From positions 6,276,066 to 6,340,065 of the forward strand of contig CM046833.1 of assembly GCA_025618425.1 (NCBI GenBank): a DNA stretch of 64,000 nt. The letters run 5' to 3'. Shown here one piece after another: positions 51,824 to 64,000 of this stretch; within the stretch, counting starts at the first letter, position 1, and the number at the start of each line of letters is the position of its first letter. The notes under the pieces were generated by a model. It had not been told where the DNA came from. It did no database searches and worked only from the letters and a program-made list of their open reading frames with translations. Source of the DNA: Heliocidaris tuberculata (lineage: Eukaryota > Echinodermata > Echinoidea > Camarodonta > Echinometridae). The position numbers were made by a program, and so were the translations under genes.

Positions 51824-54560
51824 CCTCTGGCAAATTGCTTTGTCAGATGTGATAATATTTCTGCAAGATAATAATCATGATAATGTTGACGAAAATGATG
51901 ATAAGATGGTCATATAAGTGATAACAATGACGATAATGATATATTGATAATGATGATCATAATGTCAACAAATGATAATAACCACGATAACCGAAGTCGC
52001 ATAGCGCCCATTCAGGTTCACTTTTAGGGGCGATTTTTTGAAAAGTGCTTGAAATGGCATAAAACGTGTGCAAAATGAATTTGGGAGGATTTGGATCATT
52101 TCTAAATTTTGCGCACACACGGACGCGCGTACGGACGCGTACGCGCGCGTTTAACGAAAAGACCTTGACTGGAATGACAGTGACCTTAACCATGCCAAAT
52201 ATGAAAGAGAAATGACATTTCGTTATGAAGATATGACCAGAACTTGATTTTCACAAAATGGCGCCTGGATGACGTCACGATAACCTGATGACCTTGAAAA
52301 AGATGTGGGAACTTGACCTTATTAGGACTGATGACTGACGAAAATATGAAGAAAATTGACCAGGCCGATTTTGAGAAATCGTGATAACGAACTAGACGAT
52401 TTGATATTGCAGGACATGTGGGAGATTATCCCCTTAGCTTTAATACACGACAGGGAATGAGATTGTACACAAACTACTGCACACTACTTTCCAATCGACA
52501 TAACACGCAAAATTAGGCAGTTTATTACATTGTTTGTGATGGTATATGTTATAATAATCGAAGAAGATGGTAAAATGAAAGGCAAAAAAAAAAAAAAAAA
52601 ATGGTCCCACCCGGAAATCGATCCGGGGTCGCCGGAATGAGAGGCAAGTGCTTTACCAATGGACCAAAATATTTCCAATAGAGATAACACGTAAACGAAA
52701 TACGGGATTCTGAAATCATATTTTGTAGTTAAAAAATGGGCATGATCCCGACATCTGATCAAAAATTGGAAGGCACATTTGTAAAAGCTTATAGTCTCAG
52801 CAATAACATACTAAAATTTGGAAGAAAATCGAGCAGAAATTACAAAGATACTGCTCAAAGAAGACGGGAATGTAGAATCAAGATTTGAGAAAAAGTCATC
52901 TCCTATAGCGAATACACGAAAAATGAGAAAAATTGACATGCCTCCTTTAATCGCAAAAATACGCCATGATGCCTTTGTCAAAATGAAAATTACTGAAATA
53001 TTGTCAAATGAATACAAAAATTATGACGTCATTTTTTCAAAATCGAATTTTTGAGTTCATATGCAAATATGACGACGTTTCGATGTTTGACCCCCCAATT
53101 TTTTTCATGAATTACAATCTACAACTCATAGGCTTTCATAATATGTAAAAAAACTGGGGGGTTTCCACGCATTCTGACGAGCTATGGCGGATTCCATATA
53201 GGCATGTTTTTACCACTTTTTACATTATATTGCCCATTGACGCGCGCACGAATTTGAAAGTTTGACGCGCGCGTGTGGCATTATGGAATGTCGAGAAAGA
53301 CTGTAAATAGTTGGAAATTGTCAAGAATAGTGTCAGGAAGACAAACCATGCGAAAAAACGGCGTTTTTACGTTCTGTACGCGCTGCACGCGCGCATAACG
53401 CGCTCGCGGACGCGCACGGGCGGAAAATTTTGAAATGCTTAAAATGTCCTGAACCGTACTCTAATTTGATTAAAATGTCCTGAACCGTACTCTAATTTGA
53501 TTAAAAAGTGATTTTGAACATTTTATAAATTTTGACGCGTGCGTACGTGCGTGTCATGCGTGCGCGGATTTTGTTGACATGTTATGTTGACCCTTGACCT
53601 GAAATTCATGTGTGTCAAATATGGTTCATTTTTGATGACTCGTTATGAAGATATGATCGATAATGTGATTTCACAAAATGGCGCCTGGATGACGTCACGA
53701 TGACCTGATGACCCGATGAGAATACATGCAAAATGTGAAAAATTGACATGCCTCCTTTAATCGCAAAAATACGGTGTGATTCCTTTGTCAAAATGAAAAA
53801 TGGTGTAATTGATTTTGTAGAGAAGTGTCTTAGCTACAACATATCAAAATTTGGAAGAAAATCGACAACTTATTACTGAAATATTGTCAAATGAATACAA
53901 AAATTATTTCGTCATTTTTTCGAAAATATTGTTTTGAGTTCATATGCAATTATGATGACGTTCCGACCGCCTGACCCACCAATTTTTTCATGAATTCCAA
54001 TTTACAACTTATAGACTTTCAGAATATGGATTTGGAAGAAAGCCGAGCAGAAATAACAGAGATACTGCTCAAAGAAGACTGGAATGTAGAATCAAGATTT
54101 GAGAAAAAGTCATGTCCCATAGAGAATACACGCAAAATGTGAAAAATTGACATGCCTCCTTTAATCGCAAAAGTACGCCATGACGCCTTTGTCAAAATGA
54201 ATAATAGTGAAACGGACCTTTTTGAGAGATTGCCTCAGCTACAACAAATTTGGAAGAAAATCAACGACATTATTACTGAAATACTGTCAAATGAATACAG
54301 AAATTATGACGTCATTTTTTCAAAATCATTTTTTTGAGTTCATATTTAAATATGATGACGTTCCTATACCACTCGACCCCCAATCTTATTCATGAATTCC
54401 AATCTACAACTCATAGGCTTTCAAAATATGTAAAAAAAATTGGGGGGTTCCCAGCCTTTCTGACGACCACTTTTCTGACGACCACTTGACCATGATAGGC
54501 CTAATGACTGACTGAAATTTGATGGAAATTGAGTGAGCCGAACTCGAGTAATCACACCCA
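51824..54560 (-). mobile_element. Continuation of the Helitron-like element (copy 2)
   Basis: 51824-52590 matches 26560-27265 closely. Beyond this, degenerate internal repeats follow: 'aaattgacatgcctcctttaatcgc' (52932, 53744, 54145), 'tactgaaata.tgtcaaatgaatac' (52991, 53874, 54273) and 'gagttcatatgcaa.tatga' (53053, 53937, 54337). A CpG-rich stretch lies at 53235-53580. No Rep/helicase ORF is seen; the far end is not fixed. Confidence 0.55.
52602..52666 (-). mobile_element. tRNA-derived SINE-like fragment
   Basis: On the minus strand: TGGTCCATTGGTAAAGC (A-box) and GGATCGATTTCC (B-box), followed by a T run. It has the layout of a tRNA-like head but no confident tRNA cloverleaf. It is inserted in the Helitron-like repeat. 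Confidence 0.55.
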
Positions 54561-54737
54561 CAAGAAAGTGGTGGAAATAAATAATAATAAATAAAGAAAG
54601 AAAATTCTGACGAAATTAAGAGGTGATCTGATCACTGGAATAATAGCTTTTGGGTAGTACATGTATAATTAAATGGTATGCAACTTTGCATATGAAAACT
54701 CAAAATAACTCAAATAAAAAATGATGTACTGTCATCT

Positions 54738-55920
54738 CGAGACCATATGGGCGATGTACTGTGCAGTTCAAGCTCTCAAATGACATAATCCAGACCCATA
54801 TATTACCGTACCGTAAGGATGAGAACGCCTGTCTACACTTTGCTATTTTTCAAAATGCTTGCAAATAAAACAAAGACATATATACTAATGCCATATTTTA
54901 TAATACGTATGGAATAATTCTGACATAACATGGACAAAAAAAAAAAAAATAATAATAATAATGTCGATAGGAATGTACTTTCTGCAGGGCTCACATGATG
55001 CTTGGTTTACTGTATGTGTTTATGTAAAGTGTTCGTTTTCAATATTTTTTCCCAACAAATTGGAAGTCGCGTGTTTCACGAAATTTATCGATAAATTCTT
55101 TTTTTTTTTAACCATCTTGTGTGTAAAATTGATATTGAAATCAAACCATTTTCTTCATTCTGTGATAATGCTGAGTAAGAGGACATTGGGGAGATGTTAT
55201 TGTGGTATAGTAGATTAAATTATAAATTAAATCAATCTTTGTTTTCTGAAATGGCCCGTCTATGGACGTTTGAGTATACATGCTACAATTAAATCGTCGT
55301 TCATTTCACGAAGTGGCACGAACGCCAAAAACTGCTTAAAATAGCTCGTTTTAAGCTTGCCGCTAGCTTGCCGCAAGCTTAAATTTGTATAGTGGAAGAT
55401 TCATGGTCGTTCGTGCCTCTTCGTGAAATGAGCAACGAAATGTAACATACCAGAAAGTGCGCCTTAAATTACAGTATGTTATGTCGAGAGCAATTACACT
55501 GAATAATTTTTTGTTTTCAACTTTCGTAGTTAACATCGTGAATAGTCTTGCATGTTTCAATCATTGTTCAACTAGTAGTCATCGTGAGTGGTAAAAACAA
55601 GAGTCAACAGTAGCTTTGATATGCTAAGTAGATCTCCATTGGCATACTTGTTATCTTTTCCTCATCGTGTGTTGTAAGGATAATCTTCTTTTGAGATATA
55701 TCTGATAGAATTAAAGAGTGTAATACTAGTATGTGTTAAATATGTAGAAGCATTATAAGAAGCACATGCATTTGAGAAGCGTATTCAATATATTGTTTGG
55801 AGATATGATATTACATTATACCTTGTACTATTGTTTATTGGAGACTTAATAAATATGTTTTTTTTAATAGAAACAGTTCTCGTTTCTCTATTTATATGTG
55901 ACAAGTGCTAAGAAAGCGAC
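54738..55920. repeat. Tandem segmental duplication, segment A copy 1
   Basis: It matches 56931-57985 from 'cgagaccatatgggcgatgt' to 'caagtgctaagaaagcgac' in the same order and orientation. A palindromic stretch 'gctagcttgccgcaagc' and 'cgttcgtgcctcttcgtgaa' lies inside. The ORF at 54961-55218 is not conserved in the second copy. Confidence 0.85.
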
Positions 55921-55984
55921 TTATGTTAATTAAGACAGTCACAAGTCATGTATATACATTTATATAGTATATAGTAGTATACGT

Positions 55985-56288
55985 TTCATGCTTTAGACAC
56001 CAAGAACTATTATGATAAATGTAAATATCTCCTTTAATCAACATAAAACATAGAATCTTTGTCACATAGCCCAGCTCCCCTATTATGCCTTGTCTGGTCA
56101 ATGGGATTACTTACATAATCATGACAATATTTTTGGCTCCTTTTGAGAAAGGAATACAGTATTTGATAAAAACTAAACATTTGACACCAATGTGCACCCC
56201 AAGAACCATACTCATAATTACGTTACGTAAAATGAAATTGAACTGAACTGAATAAAATACTTTTCAGTTATTAAAGTTGAAATAAATG

Positions 56289-56321
<33 letters not shown>

Positions 56322-56765
56322 TTTTACGGGAGGGGGGGGGGGCAACGCTTTGCCAAAGGTTTGGTGTTTGGGTTTTTCACATGGGGGAGAGACACACCCT
56401 TCCCATTGGAAAATTTCATCAATTTTTTGTTCTGTTGTAATGCCGAGCTATGACTCTGCGTTCAGACAAATTTTGGTGTCAGGGCTTTCAGGGAAAAATT
56501 TACCTCAATTTTTTAGGGGGCGTTTTACAACCCATTCCGATTGAATTTATTGTTATTGACAAAGTTTGGTGCATGTGGTAGAAGGGTTGAAATTAACCCA
56601 ACTTTGGGGTCTATTTGGGAGAGAGAGAGGGGGGATGGGGGTAAACCCAATGGCTAAGGTCAGGCTGACAACATTTTTGTCAATGATCAATAAAACTAGA
56701 TATACCTAATATTAAGGGTGAAATGGTGTTACTATTTCTTGACTGGCTCCAAGAATATTAGTATT
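55985..56765. repeat. Segment B copy 1
   Basis: It matches 59047-59905 ('gtttcatgctttaga', 'acttttcagttattaaagttg', 'gctttgccaaaggtttggtg', 'ggtcaggctgacaac'). Confidence 0.8.
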
Positions 56766-56930
56766 TAGTTAACACATAGGCAACAGGGGCTCTTTAGCGT
56801 GTTTCTTTTTTAAGTGGGGTAGGGGCTGAGGGGTGAAAAAGCGAAAAAGCATATTATTTTATTTATCACGTAAACATTATGAAACGTGTCTGCTAAAAAA
56901 ATATGGAAGGCTGCAGTCCCCTCCCTTTTC

Positions 56931-57985
56931 CGAGACCATATGGGCGATGTACTATGCAGTTCAAGCTCTAAAATGAAATAATCAAGACCCATATATTACT
57001 TTACCGTAAGGATGAGAACTCCCGTCTACACTTTGCTATTTTTCAAAATGCTTGCAAATAAAACAAAGACATATAGACTAATGCCATATTCTATAAAAAT
57101 GTATGGAATAATTCTGAAATAACATGGACAAAAAAACAAATGTATGTCGATAGGAATGTACTTTCTGCAGGTCTCACATGATGCTTGGTTAACTGTGTGT
57201 GTTTATGCAAAGTGTTCGTTTTCAATATTTTTACCCAACAAATTGGAAGTCGCATGTTTCACGATATTTATAGATAATTTTTTTTTTAACCATCTTGTGT
57301 GTAAAATCGATTTCGAAATCAAACCACATTCTTCATTCTGTGATAATGTTAAGTAAGAGGACATTGGGGACAGGTTATTGTGGTATAGTAAATTAAATTG
57401 TAGATTAAATCGATCTTTGTTTTCTGAAATGGCCCGTCTCTGGACGTTGAGTATACATGCTACACTTAAATCGTCGTTCATTTTACGAAGTGGCACGAAC
57501 GCTAAAAATTGCTTAAAATAGCTCGTTTTTAGCTTGCCGCTAGCTTGCCGCAAGCTTATATTTGTATAGTGGAAGATCCATGGCCGTTCGTGCCTCTTCG
57601 TGAAATGAGCAACGAAATGTAACATACCAGAAAGTGCGCCTTAAATTACAGTATGTTATGTCGAAAGCAATTACACTGAATAATTTTTCGTTTTCAACTT
57701 TTGTAGTTTACATCGTGAATAGTCTTGCATGTTTCGATCATTGTTCAACTAGTAGTCATCGTAAGTGGTAAAAACAAGATTCAGTATGTGTTAGTATGTG
57801 TTAAATATGTTGAAGCATTATAAGAAGCACATGCATATGAGAAGCGTATTCAATATATTGTTTGGAGATATTATATTACATTATACCTTGTACTATTGTT
57901 TATGGGAGACTCAATAATTTTTTTTTTTAAAATAGAAACAGTTCTCGTTTCTCTATTTATATGTGACAAGTGCTAAGAAAGCGAC
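56931..57985. repeat. Segment A copy 2
   Basis: Second copy of 54738-55920. It has small deletions (for example near 57780, where about 110 bp of copy 1 are missing). Confidence 0.85.
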
Positions 57986-59046
57986 ACTATGTCATGTATG
58001 CATGGTATATAGAAATTCATATATTATATTTATATATAACTGCGAGAAATGAAAATGGGAGAATAATGGTTGCGTAGCTTAAATCAAAGTTCCCCAGAGC
58101 TGTCCTCCCTTTTTGAAATTTTTGCAAAGGTTCAAAAAATGTCTCCGCCTGGAATAGAACCCGGGTCGTTGACTTAGAACGCCAATGCCTTAACCACTAG
58201 ACCAGTTTATTAATGAGGTTGAAGATTTGTCAATCTGTTGGTGAACTTGTAAATACACCGAGTGACCTGCTTCATTCCGTTCCATCATTCTCTTGAATAG
58301 GGTGCAAAATTATAATTTGAGAAAGAGAAAGAGTAGAAAAGGAAAAAAAAATTATGTTATGTTGTGGATTATATACTCCCCAATACTCAAGGTAAGTTGC
58401 ATTAGAAATTAGTCTTTTCAGGGTATAAAATGCTAATGATTTTGTAAAGCTTTTTCGCTTGGCTCCTTCACATAACGTTGCTTCAGGATCTTGTAATTTC
58501 ATGCCCCAGTATATATATAATTTGATATAGTTTAGAAATGGCTTTTAAAAGGGTTCTAAATTGAAAAAAAGGAGAAAAGAAATGTAATATCTTGTTGCTT
58601 TGCTCCCTAATATACACGTAGGCCTGTAAGTTTCATCAGCTTCTTTTTAAGTACTTTGTCCCTAATATAGGATAAAGATAAAGTTAGAGGGTTTCTATCC
58701 TCTTTCTTCCCACCCTTTCTCCCTGTCTCTCTCTTCCTCTCTTCCTATCCTTTGCTTTCTTTCTTCATCACTGAGTGTGTGTTCTTTCTCTCTCTCTCTT
58801 TCTCCTTTCCTCTCTCTCTCTCTCATTCTCTCTCCCTTCTCGCGCCTTGACTCTGTTGTTTATTTTACGCTTGTTGTTTTGACAATAATTATGCGCTATG
58901 CACTACAACCTTAGTGCATTTTTGTACTTGGTATCATTTCCTGAAGAAGCCTTATAGGCGAAATATTGAACCTTTTGTGTCTAACGGAGTCATTTATACT
59001 GTGTCTGTCTCTATTTTTAATCTCCGTAGCAGAACTTTTGAACTAT
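57986..59046. other. Insertion between segments A and B of copy 2
   Basis: About 1 kb is present only in the second copy. It contains a SINE-like fragment at 58141-58205 (A-box TGGTCTAGTGGTTAAGGC and B-box GGGTTCTATTCC on the minus strand) and a CT-rich tract at 58730-58850. No gene is seen. Confidence 0.55.
58141..58205 (-). mobile_element. tRNA-derived SINE-like fragment
   Basis: The A-box and B-box words listed for the surrounding insertion are spaced as in a tRNA gene; the acceptor stem does not pair well. Confidence 0.6.
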
Positions 59047-59754
59047 ATGTTTCATGCTTTTTAAAATTTGCTTTTGATACCAAGCTGCACCTCAAGAAAA
59101 TAACCATACTCAAAATTACATTATGTAAAATGAATTTGTCCTGTATCAAATAAAAACACTTTTCAGTTATTAAAGTTGGAATGTAACACATGATTTTTCG
59201 GTGACAAGACATTTGCTCCTCCGTCCATATCTCGAAAGGCCAAAGGTTAAATTTAAGGTCATAATTTGTTTTTTGTTAAGGACAATGTGAAGATAAGGAT
59301 TAGGATTAGGGTTAGGGTTAGGGTTAGGTTTAGGATTAGAATTAACATGGCAAAGTTAGACTGGAGCAATTGTCACAGGAGCAAATGTCATAGAACCGAT
59401 TTTTCTTTACATCAAGATTGTTTTTTTTAATTTCTTTTTTCTTGGAGGGGGGGGGGGGTGAGTGGGCAAAGCTTTGTCAAAGGTTTGGTGCTTGGGGTTT
59501 TTTTTTACATGGGGTCTGACACAACATTCCTGCTGGAAATTTGTTATTGTTGTAATGAAGAGCTATGACTCTGCCTTCAGACAAAGTTTGGTCCCAGGGC
59601 TTTCAGGGAAAATTGACCTCAAATTAACAACCCATCCCTAATGAATTTTTCGTTCTTCAGTTTGGTCCCGACATACTGCTAGCTATTTACAAGGTTGATG
59701 AATGTATTAGAAGGGTTGAAAACAACCCAATTTTGGGGTCTGTTTGCCGGGGCT

Positions 59755-59810
<56 letters not shown>

Positions 59811-59905
59811 ACCCGACGGCCAAGGTCAGGCTGACAACGTTTTTGTCAGTAATCAAGAAAAATAGATGAGCCAAATATTAAGTGTGAAATGGTGTGACTG
59901 CTTCA
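59047..59905. repeat. Segment B copy 2, with telomere-like tract and 51-G run
   Basis: Relative to copy 1 it carries an extra 'gggttagggttagggttagg' tract (59299-59333). Where copy 1 has 'ggggggatggggg' (about 56630) it has 51 consecutive G (59756-59806). Confidence 0.85.
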
Positions 59906-59914
59906 TCGGTAAAT

Positions 59915-60380
59915 TGCCACTTGGTCTAATGCCAATTGGTCTAACAGCCAAATGGTCTAACATCATTCAGTCTAACAACAATTCCTCCATCATCATTCCG
60001 TCTAATGATCATTTGGTCTAATAATCACTTCGTCTAATCACCACTCCGTCTATAGCCAATTCGTCTAAAACCCGTTTGGTCTAATACCCATTTGGTCTAA
60101 ACACCACTTGGTCTAACAATCATTTCGTCAAATGTTCACTTGGTCCAATATCTATTTCGGCTAAAACCAGTTGGTTCTAATAACCAAATGGTCTAATCCT
60201 CATTTCGTCTAATAGCCATTTTGTCTAAACCCAGTTGATCTAACACCCACATCGTCTAATCATCACTTCGTCTAATTACCATTACGTCTAATCATCGTTT
60301 GGTCCAATTCTCAGTTCGTCTAATAACCGTTTGGTCTAATGTTCATTTGGTCTAATATCCATTTGGCCTAATACTACAGA
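59915..60380. repeat. GGTCTAAT minisatellite, about 30 units of 15-16 bp
   Basis: Units read like 'catttggtctaataac', with two common variants, TTGGTCTAA and TTCGTCTAA. Spacing is 15-16 bp throughout. It starts within 15 bp of the end of segment B. Confidence 0.9.
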
Positions 60381-60848
60381 CAGATAGGTTAGCCTGTCAT
60401 GGTTATATATATACATTGCATGGGCTGTGGAACAGGGCCGGGGGGAGGGGGTGATGGCGCTGCAGACCCTTCACTTTTTGAGTAGACACGTTTCATATGA
60501 TTTCGTTTAATGATTATTTACAGTATATATTTTGTAGAAGAGATCACATAAAGATAATACATTGTAATAATGTTTGGCCGCTTGCTCGCAAAATGTTGAA
60601 AAGGGTAATTGGTACCCGGGCAAGAGGCCTCAGTCCCCACTTTCAAAAACAATCCATTTCCCTGCATTGTGGTACATGTAGTAATATGATGATAATAATG
60701 AAAAGAAACAGAATGACATAATGAGAGAGAGATGGTGGAAGAAAGAATATAAAGAGTAAGGAAAGACGGAAGTAAAGATTAATCGATGAATAGCATTACA
60801 ATAAGGGGGAAATGAAAGTTAAGGGATAGAAGGATAAAGACATAACGC

Positions 60849-60899
<51 letters not shown>

Positions 60900-61058
60900 T
60901 TGTAGAAGCAAAAAGAAAACCATGGCGAAAGATGGGAGAGAAGATTATAAAAAAGGCCCCCCCCCAAAAAAAAAAAAAAAAAAAAAAAAGAGGAAGAAGA
61001 AGAAGAAGAATAACATAACAAAATTAGAGATGAAAAGCAAGAAGAAAAAGAAAATAAA
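60381..61058. other. Unassigned sequence with GA microsatellite
   Basis: A (GA)n tract at 60855-60898, then C, A and GAA runs to 61010. The ORFs at 60497-60721 and 60779-61021 have no recognised domain. Confidence 0.4.
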
Positions 61059-61860
61059 CTAGAAATTTAATTCGTCACTGAAGACGAATTAGGTGGTCTG
61101 TCTTGAACTGGTAAATTGTTTTGTAAGATATGATGATGATTGCGTAAGATAGTAATCATGATAGGGTCGACGACAATGATAAGATGGTCATATATATGTG
61201 ATGACAGTGAAATTGACCATCCGAAATATGAAAGAGACATGACATTTCGTTATGAACATACATGACCATACATGACCATAAGTTGATTTTCAGAAAATGG
61301 CACCTGGATAAAGTTATAATGACATCATGACCTTGTTATTTTCACAGCATAATTGTCCTACCAACACTCATGTCTGTGCCAACTTTCATAAAGATTCAAT
61401 ATTCCGTTTTTAAGTAATCAGCCCCGCAAAAAAGGTGGTTTTGGGTGGTTTTCGATTAATTAGTATGAGATTTTCCGTTTCTTCATCTGTCAATGGGAGG
61501 AAAAAATACAAGAATTTGAAGAATTTTTAAATTGGAAGTAAAATGGACAGGCATTTCCTTGAAGTTTCAGCCATTGGTTTCGTTGTAGAAGGCAGGATGG
61601 ACGAGAAATTAAGGAAAAGATGGACAAGAAAACGACGTCTACACTTTTAAAAGGGAAAAAATGAATTAAAAAAAAACAAAACGAATTGAGCTATGAATCT
61701 GATTTTTGATGTGCATGATATTTGGTCGAAATGTGATGGACGAGGCAAAATTCAGAAAGATTTACCTCCTCTTTTGGGAGTTATTGGGGGTGGCATTTTT
61801 CATATTTGCGGGGGCACTGACGCGCGAACGCGAGCGCACGAGTAGTAGTCGTGAACAGAT
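61059..61860 (-). mobile_element. Helitron-like 3' terminus and adjoining body (copy 3)
   Basis: The same terminal hairpin and CTAG followed by T on the minus strand. The body shares 'aaatatgaaagaga.atgacatttcgttatgaa' with the other copies and then diverges. The far end is unclear. Confidence 0.6.
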
Positions 61861-62350
61861 GCGCAAAAGGGTGCCTTACTTTTTTTCCCTTGGGGGGGGG
61901 GGGAGGGGGCAAACACTCTGAGGTGCCCCACCTCACAAGAATATGGGTCCACCTCACACGCTTGCTACCGGCTTACAGCCCTACCCCTCCCTCCCCCCCC
62001 CCCCCCCGACCATGGAAGCACATCCCCGCGCCGCCTTTTCTTCTATATTCCGATATATTTTCAAAGTGAGAGGTTTAGAATTTTTCATTTAAAAAAATGG
62101 AATAACTGAAGCACTGTAATCATCCATTGTTTTTCAATATCCCTCCTTACACCTGAAATAGGGTTATTTTGTTTCTACATTTTGTGTACAAAATTTTAAA
62201 CACTTTTTGGTATACCGGCACCTCGCTGCCCGAATATGAGGATATTCAGGCGACTCGCTACCAAAATATGAGGATATTCAGGAACCTTGCGAAATTATTT
62301 ATTATAAAAATGCGGGGGCGCTGCAGCCCCGCCTAGTACGCTTATGGGGC
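61861..62350. repeat. G-run repeat fragments
   Basis: G and C runs at 61891-61912 and 61993-62007. 'aatatgaggatattcaggc' is duplicated at 62235 and 62267. Non-coding. Confidence 0.45.
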
Positions 62351-63825
62351 TATTCATGGTAAACATCCTTTATAGGAGAATATTGGAACACATCCACCTA
62401 GAGAATGTTTTAAAGAATATTATAGAATCATTTAACTTTTTTTTTTCTTAAGACGGAACAGTTTTAATAGAACAAAATTTGCTTCATAGGACTATTAATT
62501 GGTGAGGGGGCGTAGAGACCGAGAGAAAAAAAGTTGCTTTCACGATGTTGAAATGTGCATTCAAGAAAAACTTTACACACACAGGCAGGTCACAGCTTAC
62601 TTAGAATTGTGACTTACATAAAATTAAAGATATAGTTATATATTATGTATAATTGTATAGATAACAATCTAGTGATGGGTTGGGAACCAAACAAGGAAAG
62701 CCTCTGGGCCCTGCCCCACACATACAGTGTTAATAAACACTGCATTTATTGAAATGCGAGGGATCTTAGCTATCGATTTAGAAAATTAGATTATTCAATG
62801 TTGAAACTACGTATTTTAGAGCACATAAAACATTTCAATTGTTAAACTGCAAAATGATTGATGTCATATTACATCTTCTGGACTTGTGAGGAGGAGCATA
62901 AAAACGACATTTTTTATTCTTTTTAGGCACAGAGAAGCACCTGCCACACCCACACCCATGCGCTTCAGGGCCTTGTAGTAGAAGAGATATTGTAAAGTCA
63001 AATAATCAATGTTGCCATTGATATGACTGGGAGTGTAGTGACCGAGAGAAAATAGGGAATGTAGAGGCATTTAAAATTAGAACAAACGTTGGCAAAATAA
63101 AGCTTTTTTTTAAACATTGTTTAACATTGAAATCATTTTTCTTGTCTTGCGAGAAGCCCCTCCGAAGGGACAGAACAGCTTATTGTAAGCAAGAAAATTA
63201 AGATTATTGCGTTTTGAAACCTTGCATTTCACATCACTAGAAAATTATTCATTATACCCCTTTCCGCCCAGTCCTTTGATAGTAGGAGAAATCTGCCATC
63301 TCGCTTCTGTTGCCACTGGTAGACAGTATTAATATTTGAGATACATTGCTCCTATCTGCATGTAAGGGAGCGGAGCGACCATGATTGCGATACTTCGCCT
63401 TTTGGAGCACTAGAAAGCCGATCGCAATACTTCAAGCTTTATTATCTTGAGTGTGTGTGTGTGTGTGTGGGTGGGGGGGGGGTAGGGGGCAGAATATACA
63501 ATAGACAGGGTTTCTAAATGTTAAGAAACATCTATAAATTATAGTAGGGACCGTAGTGACAGAGTGCGATTAAAAAAAAAATGAATACTGAAGGTTTGCA
63601 CGATTATTAGATCACTCACAAGGCAGCTTAGTAATGTGAAATCAATTAAGATGTAATTATTTTCTTGCGAGAGGATCAGGGGGAGAGGGTTGCTCCCTTT
63701 TTTTGAATGATTGGTTGGGGAAATTCTCCCTCTGCCCCCCGCCTCCGGTGCCTGTGGTCGTGAATGTACCCCCCCCCAAAAAAAAAAAAATAATAAATAA
63801 AAAAAAATTAAAAGGTATTAAAACA
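62351..63825. other. Unassigned sequence with GTAG.GACCGAGAG words
   Basis: 'gtagagaccgagagaaaa' (62511), 'gtagtgaccgagagaaaata' (63036) and 'gaccgtagtgacagagtg' (63549) suggest a diverged repeat of about 520 bp. (GT)n lies at 63450-63470. The 68-codon ORF at 63070-62864 is not recognised. Confidence 0.4.
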
Positions 63826-63826
63826 A

Positions 63827-63897
<71 letters not shown>

Positions 63898-63916
63898 TAA
63901 TAATAATAATAATAAT
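63826..63916. repeat. (AAT)n microsatellite
   Basis: About 30 trinucleotide units with one ATG interruption. Confidence 0.95.
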
Positions 63917-64000
63917 GTCAGTTACATGTTTGATAATAGGCAATCGAGTAAGTTTTGAGAGTAAAATTAGTAGCAATATTTCCGACGAGAATTTGTAAGT

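Noticed and set aside
52602..52666. Functional tRNA gene
   Set aside because: A-box and B-box words are present, but the acceptor stem does not pair and the sequence sits at a homopolymer inside a repeat, as in SINEs. The same applies to 58141-58205 and the copies at 12.2-14.0 kb.
59915..60380. CRISPR-like array
   Set aside because: Period is only 15-16 bp, units are diverged throughout and there are no unique spacers; the DNA is eukaryotic. It is a minisatellite.
61706..62069. ORFs at 61706-61921 and 61851-62069
   Set aside because: They run through G and C homopolymers at the edge of a repeat, and no domain is recognisable.

Overview
This is eukaryotic DNA from a marine invertebrate, most likely an echinoderm and probably a sea urchin. 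The sequence shows a spliced gene with large introns, no closely packed ORFs, several kinds of transposon debris, tRNA-derived SINEs, interstitial TTAGGG, and more than fifty G or C homopolymers of 10 to 51 bases. The assignment to echinoids is an inference from the repeat style; nothing in the sequence proves it. Most predicted ORFs are chance products of repeats and homopolymers.

The one clearly recognisable host gene is on the minus strand from about 25.0 kb down to 11.9 kb. It is an alpha-1,6-fucosyltransferase of the FUT8 family (GT23). Eight exons could be defined by homology plus splice sites, and every exon junction keeps the reading frame. They encode the coiled-coil stem, the cysteine-rich start of the catalytic domain and the whole GDP-fucose binding region. 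The N-terminal exon with the membrane anchor was not found. The C-terminal SH3 domain of known FUT8 proteins is missing: the last exon runs into poly-G repeat DNA about 28 codons after the last conserved block. The introns are full of transposons, three SINE copies and a decayed duplicate of part of one exon.

Layout. 1-11.9 kb: intergenic DNA with MITEs, foldback elements and short hAT-type elements, many rich in G runs. 11.9-25 kb: the fucosyltransferase gene; a decayed 2-kb Tc1-like transposon lies in one intron. 25-40 kb: foldback elements, a decayed non-LTR reverse transcriptase (27.3-28.3 kb), a TTAA-flanked 1-kb element rich in GCGACC motifs, a Tc1-type MITE, and two copies of a 490-bp foldback element. 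40.4-51.8 kb: an 11.4-kb inverted repeat with two arms of 5.85 and 5.55 kb. 51.8-54.6 kb: the rest of the Helitron-like repeat into which the inverted repeat was inserted. 54.7-59.9 kb: an imperfect tandem segmental duplication. 59.9-64 kb: a GGTCTAAT minisatellite, another Helitron-like end, and simple repeats.

The most striking object is the 11.4-kb inverted repeat. The same 8-mer, GGTCTGTC, sits at its left edge, exactly at its centre and at its right edge. A related repeat at 26.5 kb carries the uninterrupted site. Each arm therefore looks like a complete mobile element inserted at one octamer, twice, in opposite orientation. Each arm also holds the same set of splice-bounded exons pointing outward from the centre and the same nested hAT insertions with matching target-site duplications. 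By eye, the arms are almost identical for about 650 bp next to the centre and clearly diverged further out.
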